A stretch of DNA of 9,602 nucleotides from JABMRP01 sp964444795 (GTDB taxonomy: Bacteria; Planctomycetota; Planctomycetia; Pirellulales; Thermoguttaceae). Below the pieces are notes generated by a model. The model saw only the letters and a program-made list of their open reading frames with translations. It was not told where the DNA came from and searched no databases. How positions within the stretch are numbered: position 1 is the stretch's first letter; the number at the start of each line of letters is the position of its first letter. The position numbers were made by a program, and so were the translations under genes. The DNA lies in the NCBI GenBank assembly GCA_964444795.1, contig CAYUIQ010000301.1:1-9602 (forward strand), read 5' to 3'. Positions 1 to 6,430 of the stretch are shown one piece after another.

Positions 1-55
1 GCGAGCCCCCAGTTCGTCGCGTTCTGGGGGCTCGCTGCGCTCGACCCCAGGCACC
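1..55. repeat. Palindromic intergenic repeat, family A (left end)
   Basis: Bases 1-12 (GCGAGCCCCCAG) are the exact reverse complement of 24-35 (CTGGGGGCTCGC), with an 11-base loop. The right arm continues to base 55 (CTGCGCTCGACCCCAGGCACC region). The segment 24-55 reappears inverted at 9569-9601 with a single inserted base. The left arm is probably cut off by the window start. This looks like a high-copy palindromic element rather than a gene. Copy number in the genome cannot be seen here. Confidence 0.8.
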
Positions 56-406
56 GCGCCATCGTACACCGAGGAGATCGATTGACGAACCGCTAGTATA
101 ACCGGCGTTGCAGCGGGCGGCCAGAAAACGGGGCCCTCGTTCGGTCGGGGCCGACGAAGCACGTTCCGTGCCAAAGATCACTGCAAGAGCCGCCTCGACA
201 CGCGACGCATTCATCCCACTCCGCCCATTTTTCGATCCAGGGCCGCGTATTGCGGATTATTGGCCGATTCCCCTTGCATTACAGCGACAGCATTGCTATC
301 ATCGTTCCCTCAGCGGGGTGGACTCGTAGGTTTTCCTTCTCGTGACGGCCTACCAGCCGACGACGAACCACCGCGAGCGGGCCCTCAGGGAGATCAAGGT
401 AGATCG
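56..406. other. Gene-free leader upstream of csrA
   Basis: I find no supported gene here. The open frames that cross it encode Arg/Pro-rich sequence with no recognisable domain, and one is only an in-frame upstream extension of csrA. The only element I can support is the promoter candidate at 274-302. A small GC-rich hairpin could form around 148-167 but is not convincing. If the promoter is right, csrA has a leader of roughly 100 bases. Confidence 0.5.
274..302 (+). promoter_or_regulatory. Candidate sigma-70 extended -10 promoter for csrA
   Basis: TTGCAT at 274-279 (3 of 6 to TTGACA) is followed by a 17-base spacer and TATCAT at 297-302 (5 of 6 to TATAAT). A TG dinucleotide at 294-295 makes an extended -10 element. 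The start of transcription would be near 309, about 98 bases before the csrA ATG. The match is by eye only. Housekeeping promoters in planctomycetes are not always of this consensus. Confidence 0.4.
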
Positions 407-592
407 ATGCTCGTACTTTCGCGCAAAGTGGGTGAGAAGATTCTCATCGGCGACGAGATTGCGGTGACTGTGGTACGCGTGGGGCTCGGCGCCGTACGGA
501 TCGGCGTGGAGGCGCCCGCCGACCTGTCCATCGTCCGCGAGGAAATCAAGTCCGGCAAGGCGGTGGCTCCGAAGACGCCGCAGGATGCGTAG
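407..592 (+). CDS. csrA: Carbon storage regulator CsrA (RNA-binding post-transcriptional regulator)
   Basis: The 61-aa product has the full CsrA/RsmA length and pattern. It opens MLVLSRKVGEKILIGDEI, has VRIGVEAP near residues 30-37 and VREEI at 43-47. L4, R6 and R44, which contact RNA in characterised CsrA proteins, are all present. The family forms dimers that bind GGA-containing hairpins in mRNA leaders and change translation or stability. I chose the ATG at 407 because CsrA proteins start with MLxLxRK. The frame is open upstream to an ATG at 260, but that 49-residue extension looks non-coding. A weak AAGGT lies 6 bases before the start. The C-terminus (KAVAPKTPQDA) is short and variable, as usual. 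CsrA often sits beside fliW or flagellar genes; no such neighbour is visible. It converges on the FtsQ-like gene across the 611-699 inverted repeat. Confidence 0.95.
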   Translation: MLVLSRKVGEKILIGDEIAVTVVRVGLGAVRIGVEAPADLSIVREEIKSGKAVAPKTPQDA

Positions 593-610
593 ATCGGGCT
601 GGGGGTTGAT

Positions 611-699
611 GTGTGCCACTGCTTGCTTGCAAGCAGTGCCGCGGATCCGAGTACAAAGCCCGGCAAGAAGACACTGCTTGCAAGCAAGCAGTGGCACAC
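611..699. repeat. Perfect 28-bp inverted repeat between convergent csrA and ftsQ (family B)
   Basis: Bases 611-638 and 672-699 are exact reverse complements over 28 bp, separated by 33 bases. Each arm also contains a smaller palindrome around CTTGCAAG. A single further arm with two mismatches lies at 6365-6392, so this is a dispersed family. Lying between the 3' ends of csrA and ftsQ, the hairpin could end transcription from both sides. There is no clear T-run after it in either direction, so a classic intrinsic terminator is not shown. Confidence 0.85.
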
Positions 700-719
700 C
701 ACATCTTTCTACCGCGCAT

Positions 720-1658
720 TTACCGCGGGGAAGAAATGACCTCGCGTGTCGCCAGCGGCCAGGTTTGCAGAGTTTGGGCGCTGCGAGCGTCGATGGTCTG
801 CGGGCCGTTGTGGCCTTCCAGGGTGCCGTGTTCGGCGGCGTATTTCTTCAATCGGGCGATCTTGTCCACCGCGGGCGCTTCGCCCGGCAACTCGGTGCTC
901 GGGTCGTGACCCCAGAGGATCCGCGTTCCGCCGCGGGTAAACAGTTCGTAGGTGCAGGCCTCGGTGTACCCTTGGTTGCGGTTCATCGAAGGGACGATTC
1001 GATCCAGCTTGAGTTCTTGCCAGGCCGACCCGAACGCGCCGGCGATTTCCGCGCCGCCGACGACCCGCCCGTCTCCCCAACTCTCGCCCACCACACCGAC
1101 CGGTATCGAATCGATCTTCGCCAAGCGGGGATAACGGCTCGATTCGACAGGCGAGAAATCGCCGCCGGGCAGCACGATACCCTGGATGTCCACCGGCAGA
1201 AGCTCGGTCCGCGACTCCGTCTCGACCATGCACACGGGTCGGCGATACTCCAATTCCACGCGAAGCCCCGATGGGTGGAACTTGACGACCCGATGCACCT
1301 TGGCGACCCACGGATGCATGGCAAACGCCCGAGCGGCCCGCTCGGTTAGGTTGTCGTCCATGATGGAAAGCGGGCGATCAAGGCTGGCATTGCGAACCAC
1401 CTCGGTACGAATATCCGTGCGAATCCAAATCGGGGGTTCGGTGACCGAGATGGTATCCGGCGTGACCCAATACTCGGGGGAGGCCAACACGTCGGGGCCC
1501 GCCGTCTTCCAGACGGAATACCAACCGCCGGCAAATAGCCCCAGCAGCAGGATCGTCAGTGCCCAAGGTCGCCACGGACCGGCGATCATCCGGCAGAGCT
1601 TGCCCAGCTTACCCAGAGCCATGGATATCTTGGACGCTTTTTTTCTTGCTACGATCAT
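720..1658 (-). CDS. ftsQ: FtsQ-like cell division protein (POTRA-type bitopic membrane protein)
   Basis: The 312-aa product has a basic cytoplasmic N-terminus, one membrane segment at about residues 31-50 (PWALTILLLGLFAGGWYSVW) and a large exported domain. Residues 115-145 (HPWVAKVHRVVKFHPSGLRV onward, then RRPVCMVE) fit the FtsQ/DivIB pattern of HPWV, a proline-containing turn and ERxPVA. LLPVDIQGIVLP at 153-164 fits the D-x-x-G-x-V strand that follows. In characterised bacteria FtsQ links FtsB/FtsL to the divisome. Gene order after murC and murB supports the call. I use the ATG at 1656-1658; a TTG immediately before it is possible, and an in-frame stop lies at 1701-1703. No good Shine-Dalgarno is visible. 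The gap to murB is about 116 bases. No ftsA or ftsZ follows, as expected for planctomycetes. Identity is from pattern and context; overall similarity to model FtsQ is low. Confidence 0.8.
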   Translation of the reverse strand: MIVARKKASKISMALGKLGKLCRMIAGPWRPWALTILLLGLFAGGWYSVWKTAGPDVLASPEYWVTPDTISVTEPPIWIRTDIRTEVVRNASLDRPLSIMDDNLTERAARAFAMHPWVAKVHRVVKFHPSGLRVELEYRRPVCMVETESRTELLPVDIQGIVLPGGDFSPVESSRYPRLAKIDSIPVGVVGESWGDGRVVGGAEIAGAFGSAWQELKLDRIVPSMNRNQGYTEACTYELFTRGGTRILWGHDPSTELPGEAPAVDKIARLKKYAAEHGTLEGHNGPQTIDARSAQTLQTWPLATREVISSPR

Positions 1659-1774
1659 CAAGGCGGTTCCAGAAGGATTTCCAGGATGTCCTTGATGGCT
1701 TTATCGGCAAGCGGAGCCCGGGGGAACGACCTTCGCCGGGTGGCATGGTATTTCCGGAATCTCCCGACCCCTCG

Positions 1775-2653
1775 TTACCACACTTCCAATTCCAGATCCA
1801 AATCGACCCCCAACCGATCGCTCACTTGGGAGCGGATCAGCTCGACCAGTCGAAGCACGTCCTGGCTGGTGGCTTCCGGTTCGGCGACGATGAAGTTGGC
1901 ATGCCGATCGTTGACGACCGCTCCACCGATGCGCGTGCCTTTGAGGCCGGCGTCCTCGATCAGTTCGCCGGCGGAGACTCCCCGGGGATTCTTGAACACG
2001 CAGCCGGCCATCTGATGCCCCATGGGCTGCTCGGCCTTGCGCAGGATCCATCGTTTCTGCATCTGCCGGGCCAATTCGTGGGGATCGTCCTCCTCCAGCA
2101 GCAAGGTGGCTTCGACGATCGCCAGTTCGTCGAGGCTGCTTTGGCGGTAGGAAAATGCCAGGTCGTCGCGCTGGCGCGTTAGCACTTCGCCGGAATCGCT
2201 GATCACGGTGGCTTGGGTTGTGTTTTGCCCGACGTCGCCGTCACGGGTGCCGGCGTTGCCGTGGAGCGCGGCGCCTAGAGTGCCGGGAATACCGATCAGC
2301 ATTTCCAGGCCGGCCAACCCCTCGCGCACGGCCGTGGTCACGAGTTGGCCCAGTTTCGCCCCAGCACCGGCGATAATCTTGGACCCGTCGACCCGAATCT
2401 CGGCAAACGGGTGCTCGGACAACCGGATCACCACCCCGGCCACGCCCTCGTCGCGCACGAGAATGTTTGAGCCGTGTCCCAACATGCGTACCGGGACCTC
2501 CTCCTCCCGGCAGCGCCGAACCAGGGCCGTCAGTTCGTCCACGTTGCGCGGTTCGGCGAAGTACTCGGCCGGACCACCCAGTTGGAACCATGTGTGCATT
2601 GCCAGCGGCTCATCCCGCCGCACGATCTTCTCGAAACCTTTGGACCAACTCAT
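1775..2653 (-). CDS. murB: UDP-N-acetylenolpyruvoylglucosamine reductase MurB
   Basis: The 292-aa product is a cytoplasmic flavoprotein that reduces UDP-GlcNAc-enolpyruvate to UDP-MurNAc with NADPH. FAD-binding motifs are MLGHGSNILVRDEG (57-70) and GIPGTLGAALHGNAG (121-135). FSYRQS at 167-172 carries the conserved Tyr-Arg pair. AGCVFKNP (216-223) is the proton-donor motif, with Cys218 where well-studied enzymes have Ser. KGTRIGGAVVNDRHANFIV (238-256) is the C-terminal signature, and E290 fits the conserved catalytic Glu. The protein ends two residues later (EVW), slightly shorter than usual. Length and motif order suggest the type II form. I chose the ATG at 2651-2653, which overlaps the murC 3' end by 44 bases and suggests translational coupling. 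A TTG start at 2686 is open but has no supporting ribosome site. Confidence 0.95.
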   Translation of the reverse strand: MSWSKGFEKIVRRDEPLAMHTWFQLGGPAEYFAEPRNVDELTALVRRCREEEVPVRMLGHGSNILVRDEGVAGVVIRLSEHPFAEIRVDGSKIIAGAGAKLGQLVTTAVREGLAGLEMLIGIPGTLGAALHGNAGTRDGDVGQNTTQATVISDSGEVLTRQRDDLAFSYRQSSLDELAIVEATLLLEEDDPHELARQMQKRWILRKAEQPMGHQMAGCVFKNPRGVSAGELIEDAGLKGTRIGGAVVNDRHANFIVAEPEATSQDVLRLVELIRSQVSDRLGVDLDLELEVW

Positions 2654-4016
2654 GAGCGATTGTGTCGATGTCTCCAGCGCCAACAATGATTAGTACGTCG
2701 CCCGGGCAAAGTTCTTCCAGCAACCACCGGACGATCCGCTGTTTGCACGGCATGGCCACCGCTTTTCCGCCGAGTGTCTCCACCCGATCGGCAAGGTCGG
2801 CTGCCGTGATGTCGCCCGGTGGGAACGCTTTCTCCCGGGCCCGATAGATCGGGGCCACCACGACCCGATCCGCATTTTGAAGGCTGGCGGCCATTTCGTC
2901 TAGTAACCGGGCGGTTCGCGAGGCCTGATGTGGCTGAAAAACACACCATAGTTTTCGTCCGGGATACACCAGCCGAGCCGTTTCCAGTGCCGCGACCACC
3001 TCTGTCGGGTGGTGTGCATAGTCGCTCAGCAGCTCGATTCCTTGCAGGCGGCCCAGATGCTCCGTCCGCCTGGAAATGCCGGGGAAGCTGCCCAACGACC
3101 GCGAGATCGCGGCCGGATCGATCCGCTGCTGCCACGCCACCGCCGCGGCCGCCAAGGCGTTGAGCACGCTGTGGCGGCCGGCAATTCGCAACGCCACGCG
3201 GCCGAGGTGCCGGCCCAAGTAAGTCAGGCCGAAGCGAAACCTGCCCCGATCGTGTTCTATACGGTCGACCGACCAAGTGGCATCGGAGCCCAGGCCGAAG
3301 GTCTCCACCCGGCAACCGGCTTCGGTGGCCAGATGACGCGAAACGGGGCAATCGCCACGGACAATCAACAGCCCATCGGGCGGCAAGTTGCGGACGAATT
3401 GGACAAATGCCCGCTTGAGGACGTCGAACGTGGGAAAGCAATCGAAATGGTCGTGCTCGACGTTTAGCACCACCCCCACATGCGGTCGAAGGTGAAGGAA
3501 ATTTGCCCGATATTCACAGGCTTCGGCCAACACCAACTCGCCCGCCCCCGCTCGTCCGCCCGTTGCCCGGCCTATCGGCGAAGCGCCGCAGAAGACGGTC
3601 GGATCGCGACCGGCGTCGACGAGAATCCTGGCGAGCATCGCGGTGGTCGACGATTTTCCATGCGTCCCGGCCACGGCGATCCCGGGGCGACCGGTCATGC
3701 ATTGCCCCACGGCTTGAAAGTAGGTCGCCGTGGGAATTCCCAACTCGGCCGCACGACGCAGCTCGGGATTCTCGGGGCCGATCGCGTCGCTATGGACGAC
3801 CCATTGCACGTCGGGCGAAAGATGCCGTGGGCAGTGTCCGGCAAAGAGCTTCACGCCGGGGATCCCCTCGGGCTCGGTTCGCAGATCGGAGCCGGTCAGT
3901 TGCCATCCCCAACCGGCAAGAACCGAAGCCAGGGCGCGCATCCCGGAGCCGGTTACACCCACCAAGTGGGCGCGGCGCTTTTCCCCGTCGATCGATTGAA
4001 AGGATCCGTCCTGCAT
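2610..4016 (-). CDS. murC: UDP-N-acetylmuramate--L-alanine ligase MurC
   Basis: The 468-aa product has the three-domain Mur ligase layout and joins L-Ala to UDP-MurNAc using ATP in the cytoplasm. HLVGVTGSGM (17-26) is the N-terminal UDP-binding loop. GTHGKSSTTAM (117-127) is the P-loop, with Ser in place of the usual first Thr after Lys. NVEHDHFDCF (185-194), GRHSVLNALAA (280-290), FPGISRRTE (311-319), SDYAHHPTEV (331-340) and FQPHQASRT (360-368) are Mur ligase signatures; the His-Pro motif and the FQPH block favour MurC over MurD, E or F. The segment EACEYRANFL (165-174) differs from the EADESDxSFL seen in E. coli MurC. The related ligase Mpl is an alternative, but position before murB and ftsQ makes MurC much more likely. 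The ATG at 4014-4016 has no strong Shine-Dalgarno. Confidence 0.93.
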   Translation of the reverse strand: MQDGSFQSIDGEKRRAHLVGVTGSGMRALASVLAGWGWQLTGSDLRTEPEGIPGVKLFAGHCPRHLSPDVQWVVHSDAIGPENPELRRAAELGIPTATYFQAVGQCMTGRPGIAVAGTHGKSSTTAMLARILVDAGRDPTVFCGASPIGRATGGRAGAGELVLAEACEYRANFLHLRPHVGVVLNVEHDHFDCFPTFDVLKRAFVQFVRNLPPDGLLIVRGDCPVSRHLATEAGCRVETFGLGSDATWSVDRIEHDRGRFRFGLTYLGRHLGRVALRIAGRHSVLNALAAAAVAWQQRIDPAAISRSLGSFPGISRRTEHLGRLQGIELLSDYAHHPTEVVAALETARLVYPGRKLWCVFQPHQASRTARLLDEMAASLQNADRVVVAPIYRAREKAFPPGDITAADLADRVETLGGKAVAMPCKQRIVRWLLEELCPGDVLIIVGAGDIDTIAHELVQRFREDRAAG

Positions 4017-4077
4017 GATGCGGGATCTTACGCCCAGCGGCCAATCCGTGTCAATGACATTGACCGTTTGGCGATTT

Positions 4078-4140
4078 AGTAACCCGAAGCGTCAGCGAGG
4101 CCGTCTTTTCCGTCCTCGCTAACNNNNNNNNNNGTTACTA
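4078..4140. repeat. Palindromic intergenic repeat, family C, interrupted by the assembly gap
   Basis: The left arm at 4078-4100 reads AGTAACCCGAAGC then GTCAGCGAGG. The right arm starts at 4114 with CCTCGCTAAC, is broken by the Ns, and resumes with GTTACT at 4134-4139. Apart from one A/G difference, the visible right-arm bases are the reverse complement of the left arm. The loop is 13 bases. It lies between the protease-fusion stop and the murC start, so it could also act as a hairpin at the end of the upstream transcript. Confidence 0.8.
4124..4133. other. Assembly gap (10 Ns)
   Basis: Ten undetermined bases sit inside the right arm of the family C palindrome. The run length may be a placeholder. 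If the palindrome is complete, only GCTTCGG (7 bases) is needed to restore the arm. Confidence 0.95.
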
Positions 4141-4143
4141 TTC

Positions 4144-5826
4144 TCAACGCATGGCCCCTTGATACGACGCTTGCTGGACCACCGGCGAATGGGGCACCGC
4201 CTGGGGCGAGCCCAGCGACGTCAGGCGCCGCATGTCCTGGGCTCGAGTTTCGGCGGTCAGTTGCTCGATGAACGCGCCGGAAGCCTTGTCGACGGCGAAG
4301 ACCCGGCTATCGGCCTGCGGGCGGTCCAACGGCCGAACGATACAGATCACGTCCGCCCGGTTGGGAACGCTGCCGATTTCGGCCAGCACGGCCTGCTCGC
4401 CGCGGCTAAGTTCGGCGGCCTGTGCGATACCCCGTGGCGTCGGCGGCGGGATTTTCGCGGGCGTGTTGTCATTGAGGATCAGGTGGCGGAGGAAAGCGGG
4501 AGACGCCCGATCGAGCACGATCAGCCGGCTTTTCGCCCAGGGTGCCGAGAGCGAGCGGAGGATACAGATCACTTCGGCTCCTTGCGACATTCCCATAATC
4601 TCCGCCCGGAGCGGTTGCCCGATGTCCTGGCGATCGGTCGCCCCGTGGACAGACGTCTCGTGCGAGGCAAAACTGCCCGGCGCACCGGCCGGCGGGTTGG
4701 GCACGGCCGCCAGGGGCATTCGCTTGGGCATCGCCGGAAGATCCGCGACGGCCACCAGGGGAGCCTCATCGCGGAAGACGAAGGCCAGACGAGAGTCCTC
4801 AAGTTCGGCGTGAATCGCGCCCAGCGCGGCACACATGGTCTCGTTGGCGTCGGCATCGTCGGCATAGCAAACGCCGATCACCCGTCCGTCGGAGGCGAAC
4901 ATCCCGCCGCCGCTTCGCCCGTCGATCGATCCACCGGTGACCTGAAGGTTGGGGGCTCCCAGATACCGGTCGACCGAGGCGATTTGGCCCTGGTGGGCGG
5001 TGGGATCGTTGCCGTGACTACATCCGATGGCGGTGACCTGATCGCCGCGGCGAAACTTCACGCCCGACTTGGCCACGGGTGCGGCAACCACCGGACCCGG
5101 CGGTTGAAACACGACCAGGGCCACTTCGCGATCGAGGTTGTACGACTTCAGCCGGCCGGGGATTCCCCGCGCCGGGGTGGGACCAAACAGATCGATCTCG
5201 ATTCGGCCCTTACCTTGGGAATCGCGAAACAGATGCGCACAGGTCAGGATCAGCGCTTCGCCATTTCGGGTGTCGATAATCGTCCCCGAGCCGCACGAGC
5301 GACCCGTGGCGTCGATCACGCGCAGGCGAACACTGGGCGCGATCAGCGAATCGTTCGGTACCGACGCATCCGCCGTCGGGGCTACCGGCCGCATCGACCG
5401 CGGGCCGGCGATCTGGCGCAACGGAGCGCCGCTGGTGACGGCAGGGATGCGGGTGTCGACCGCTGCCGCCGCCTTTGCCGCGCGAGTGGCCGCCGCGCGA
5501 CGTTGTTTCTCCGCTTCGGCCTTCCGTCCTATCTCGCACATCGCTTGCAGACGCCCCATATCGGTTCGCCCCACGATCCGCCCGACCTCGCGCCCGTCGA
5601 CGAGCATGACGAAGCAGGGGATCGACTCGACGCCGAACTTTCGGGCCAGCGCCGGATCATGGTCGATGTTGATCTGGCGGACCGGGTAGTTCATTTGGGC
5701 CAACTGCCGAACCGCCGGCTCCATCTCCCGGCACGGTCCGCACCAATCGGCGGAGAAGTCCAACAAGACCGTTTCCCCGGCGCCGGACAGTGCCAAGGTC
5801 AATACGACCGCTTGCAACGAGACCAT
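4144..5826 (-). CDS. Thioredoxin-domain/trypsin-like protease fusion with duplicated C-terminal module
   Basis: The 560-aa product opens with a hydrophobic stretch (VVLTLALSGA, about 7-16) that may be a signal peptide, though it lacks a basic residue before it. A thioredoxin fold follows, with WCGPC at 28-32 and cis-Pro in SIPCF (68-72). An Ala/Lys/Arg-rich linker (about 100-125) leads to a chymotrypsin-fold domain: TCAHLF (His198) and GRSGGG (Ser305) fit the trypsin triad. At the usual Asp site the sequence is REVAL, placing Glu234 there, with Asp232 two residues earlier. Residues 417-450 and 491-524 are clearly similar to each other (AEVICILR / ADVICIVR, then a D-[RK]-A-S-x-A-F motif). I do not recognise this module. 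A likely role is envelope redox or protein quality control, but this is inference. AGGAGGG 5 bases before the ATG supports the start. The next gene downstream is murC; a shared transcript is uncertain because of the palindrome. Confidence 0.85.
   Translation of the reverse strand: MVSLQAVVLTLALSGAGETVLLDFSADWCGPCREMEPAVRQLAQMNYPVRQINIDHDPALARKFGVESIPCFVMLVDGREVGRIVGRTDMGRLQAMCEIGRKAEAEKQRRAAATRAAKAAAAVDTRIPAVTSGAPLRQIAGPRSMRPVAPTADASVPNDSLIAPSVRLRVIDATGRSCGSGTIIDTRNGEALILTCAHLFRDSQGKGRIEIDLFGPTPARGIPGRLKSYNLDREVALVVFQPPGPVVAAPVAKSGVKFRRGDQVTAIGCSHGNDPTAHQGQIASVDRYLGAPNLQVTGGSIDGRSGGGMFASDGRVIGVCYADDADANETMCAALGAIHAELEDSRLAFVFRDEAPLVAVADLPAMPKRMPLAAVPNPPAGAPGSFASHETSVHGATDRQDIGQPLRAEIMGMSQGAEVICILRSLSAPWAKSRLIVLDRASPAFLRHLILNDNTPAKIPPPTPRGIAQAAELSRGEQAVLAEIGSVPNRADVICIVRPLDRPQADSRVFAVDKASGAFIEQLTAETRAQDMRRLTSLGSPQAVPHSPVVQQASYQGAMR
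4255..4578 (-). repeat. Internal protein duplication at the C-terminus of the protease fusion
   Basis: Codons 417-450 (4477-4578) and 491-524 (4255-4356) encode two copies of a roughly 34-residue unit, offset by 74 residues. Shared positions include A-[ED]-V-I-C-I-[LV]-R-x-L, then S-R-[LV], then D-[RK]-A-S-x-A-F-[LI]. The similarity starts slightly earlier at an AEI motif in each copy. The DNA has diverged, so the duplication is old. Confidence 0.8.
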
Positions 5827-5831
5827 CGGTT

Positions 5832-5838
5832 CCCTCCT
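5832..5838 (-). promoter_or_regulatory. Strong Shine-Dalgarno for the thioredoxin-protease gene
   Basis: The minus strand reads AGGAGGGAACCGATG. The near-perfect anti-16S match fixes the start at 5826 despite the atypical N-terminus of the protein. Confidence 0.8.
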
Positions 5839-5870
5839 GATTCGGTCTCAAATCACGCCTTCGCCACGAC

Positions 5871-5888
5871 AAGCAGACAAGTCTGCTT
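5871..5888. repeat. 18-bp palindrome upstream of the protease fusion
   Basis: AAGCAGAC, AA, GTCTGCTT is a perfect 8-bp inverted repeat with a 2-base centre. It lies 45 bases upstream of the gene start on the minus strand, so it could be an operator in the promoter region. It could equally be a short dispersed repeat like the others in this window. I see no convincing -35/-10 pair beside it. Confidence 0.45.
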
Positions 5889-6364
5889 CACGCCCTTCGC
5901 ACGATCCCCGTCACGCTCTTCCGTCGGCGCGCAACACACCGCACCGATGAACAGGCGGGGGAACAAAAAAGGGCGAGAAGCAATTAGGCGACCTCCATGT
6001 CACCGACCTTGTCGGGCGAATCGTCTCGCACCCCCCACGAGGGCGGTGAGTCGACTTCCTGTCGGCCCACCCAGTCTTTTCCTCTACCGGCGGCGACCAC
6101 TCGATCGAGTCGGCCGCCATGTCCGGTGGATGCGAGACGGGGCGTATTCTGTCCCGAAATGGTAAATCTTACAACGCCAACTTTGGGGGATTCTTGAACC
6201 GGCGGGCAGGATCGTTGCTAAGTCATTTGTACGACACGGCTTATCTTGATTTCCGTGAAGCCCGATCCGGTGTGCCACCGCAGCACGCCCCGGCGATACG
6301 CAGATGCCGTGCCGTGCTTCTCGCCGGGAGGGACAAGGGAAGGAGAGATGGATTCGCACGGCAA

Positions 6365-6392
6365 CACTGCTTGCGAGTAAGCAGTGGCACAC
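6365..6392. repeat. Single arm of the family B 28-bp repeat
   Basis: This stretch matches 672-699 at 26 of 28 positions; the differences are A to G and C to T in the central CAAGC. No complementary partner arm is nearby, so it is a solitary half-element. It still has a shorter self-complementary core (CACTGCTT and AAGCAGTG). Confidence 0.8.
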
Positions 6393-6413
6393 GACAGGTG
6401 ACGAGCAGGGCCA

Positions 6414-6430
6414 CCGGCCAGAATGGCCGG
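6414..6430. other. Perfect 7-bp GC-rich hairpin
   Basis: CCGGCCA, GAA, TGGCCGG forms a perfect stem with a three-base loop, 21 bases past the family B half-element. There is no T-run on either side. It may belong to the repeat unit or be chance in GC-rich DNA. Confidence 0.35.

Noticed and set aside
82..102. TTGACG and TATAAC resembling a promoter
   Set aside because: The spacer is only 9 bases, far too short for a sigma-70 promoter.
260..406. N-terminal extension of CsrA from an upstream ATG
   Set aside because: CsrA proteins begin at MLxLxRK; the extra 49 residues look non-coding and would cover the promoter candidate.
391..409. Possible CsrA autoregulatory site at the csrA start
   Set aside because: The nearby sequence has AAGGT rather than a hairpin-presented AGGA core, so there is no good CsrA site.
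585..1349. A 254-codon plus-strand open frame antisense to ftsQ
   Set aside because: It starts inside the csrA 3' end, crosses the inverted repeat and has no domain; it is a shadow of the ftsQ frame.
4159..6165. A 668-codon plus-strand open frame antisense to the protease fusion
   Set aside because: It is rich in Arg, Gly, His and Asp with no domain, and mirrors a GC-rich gene that has clear motifs on the other strand.
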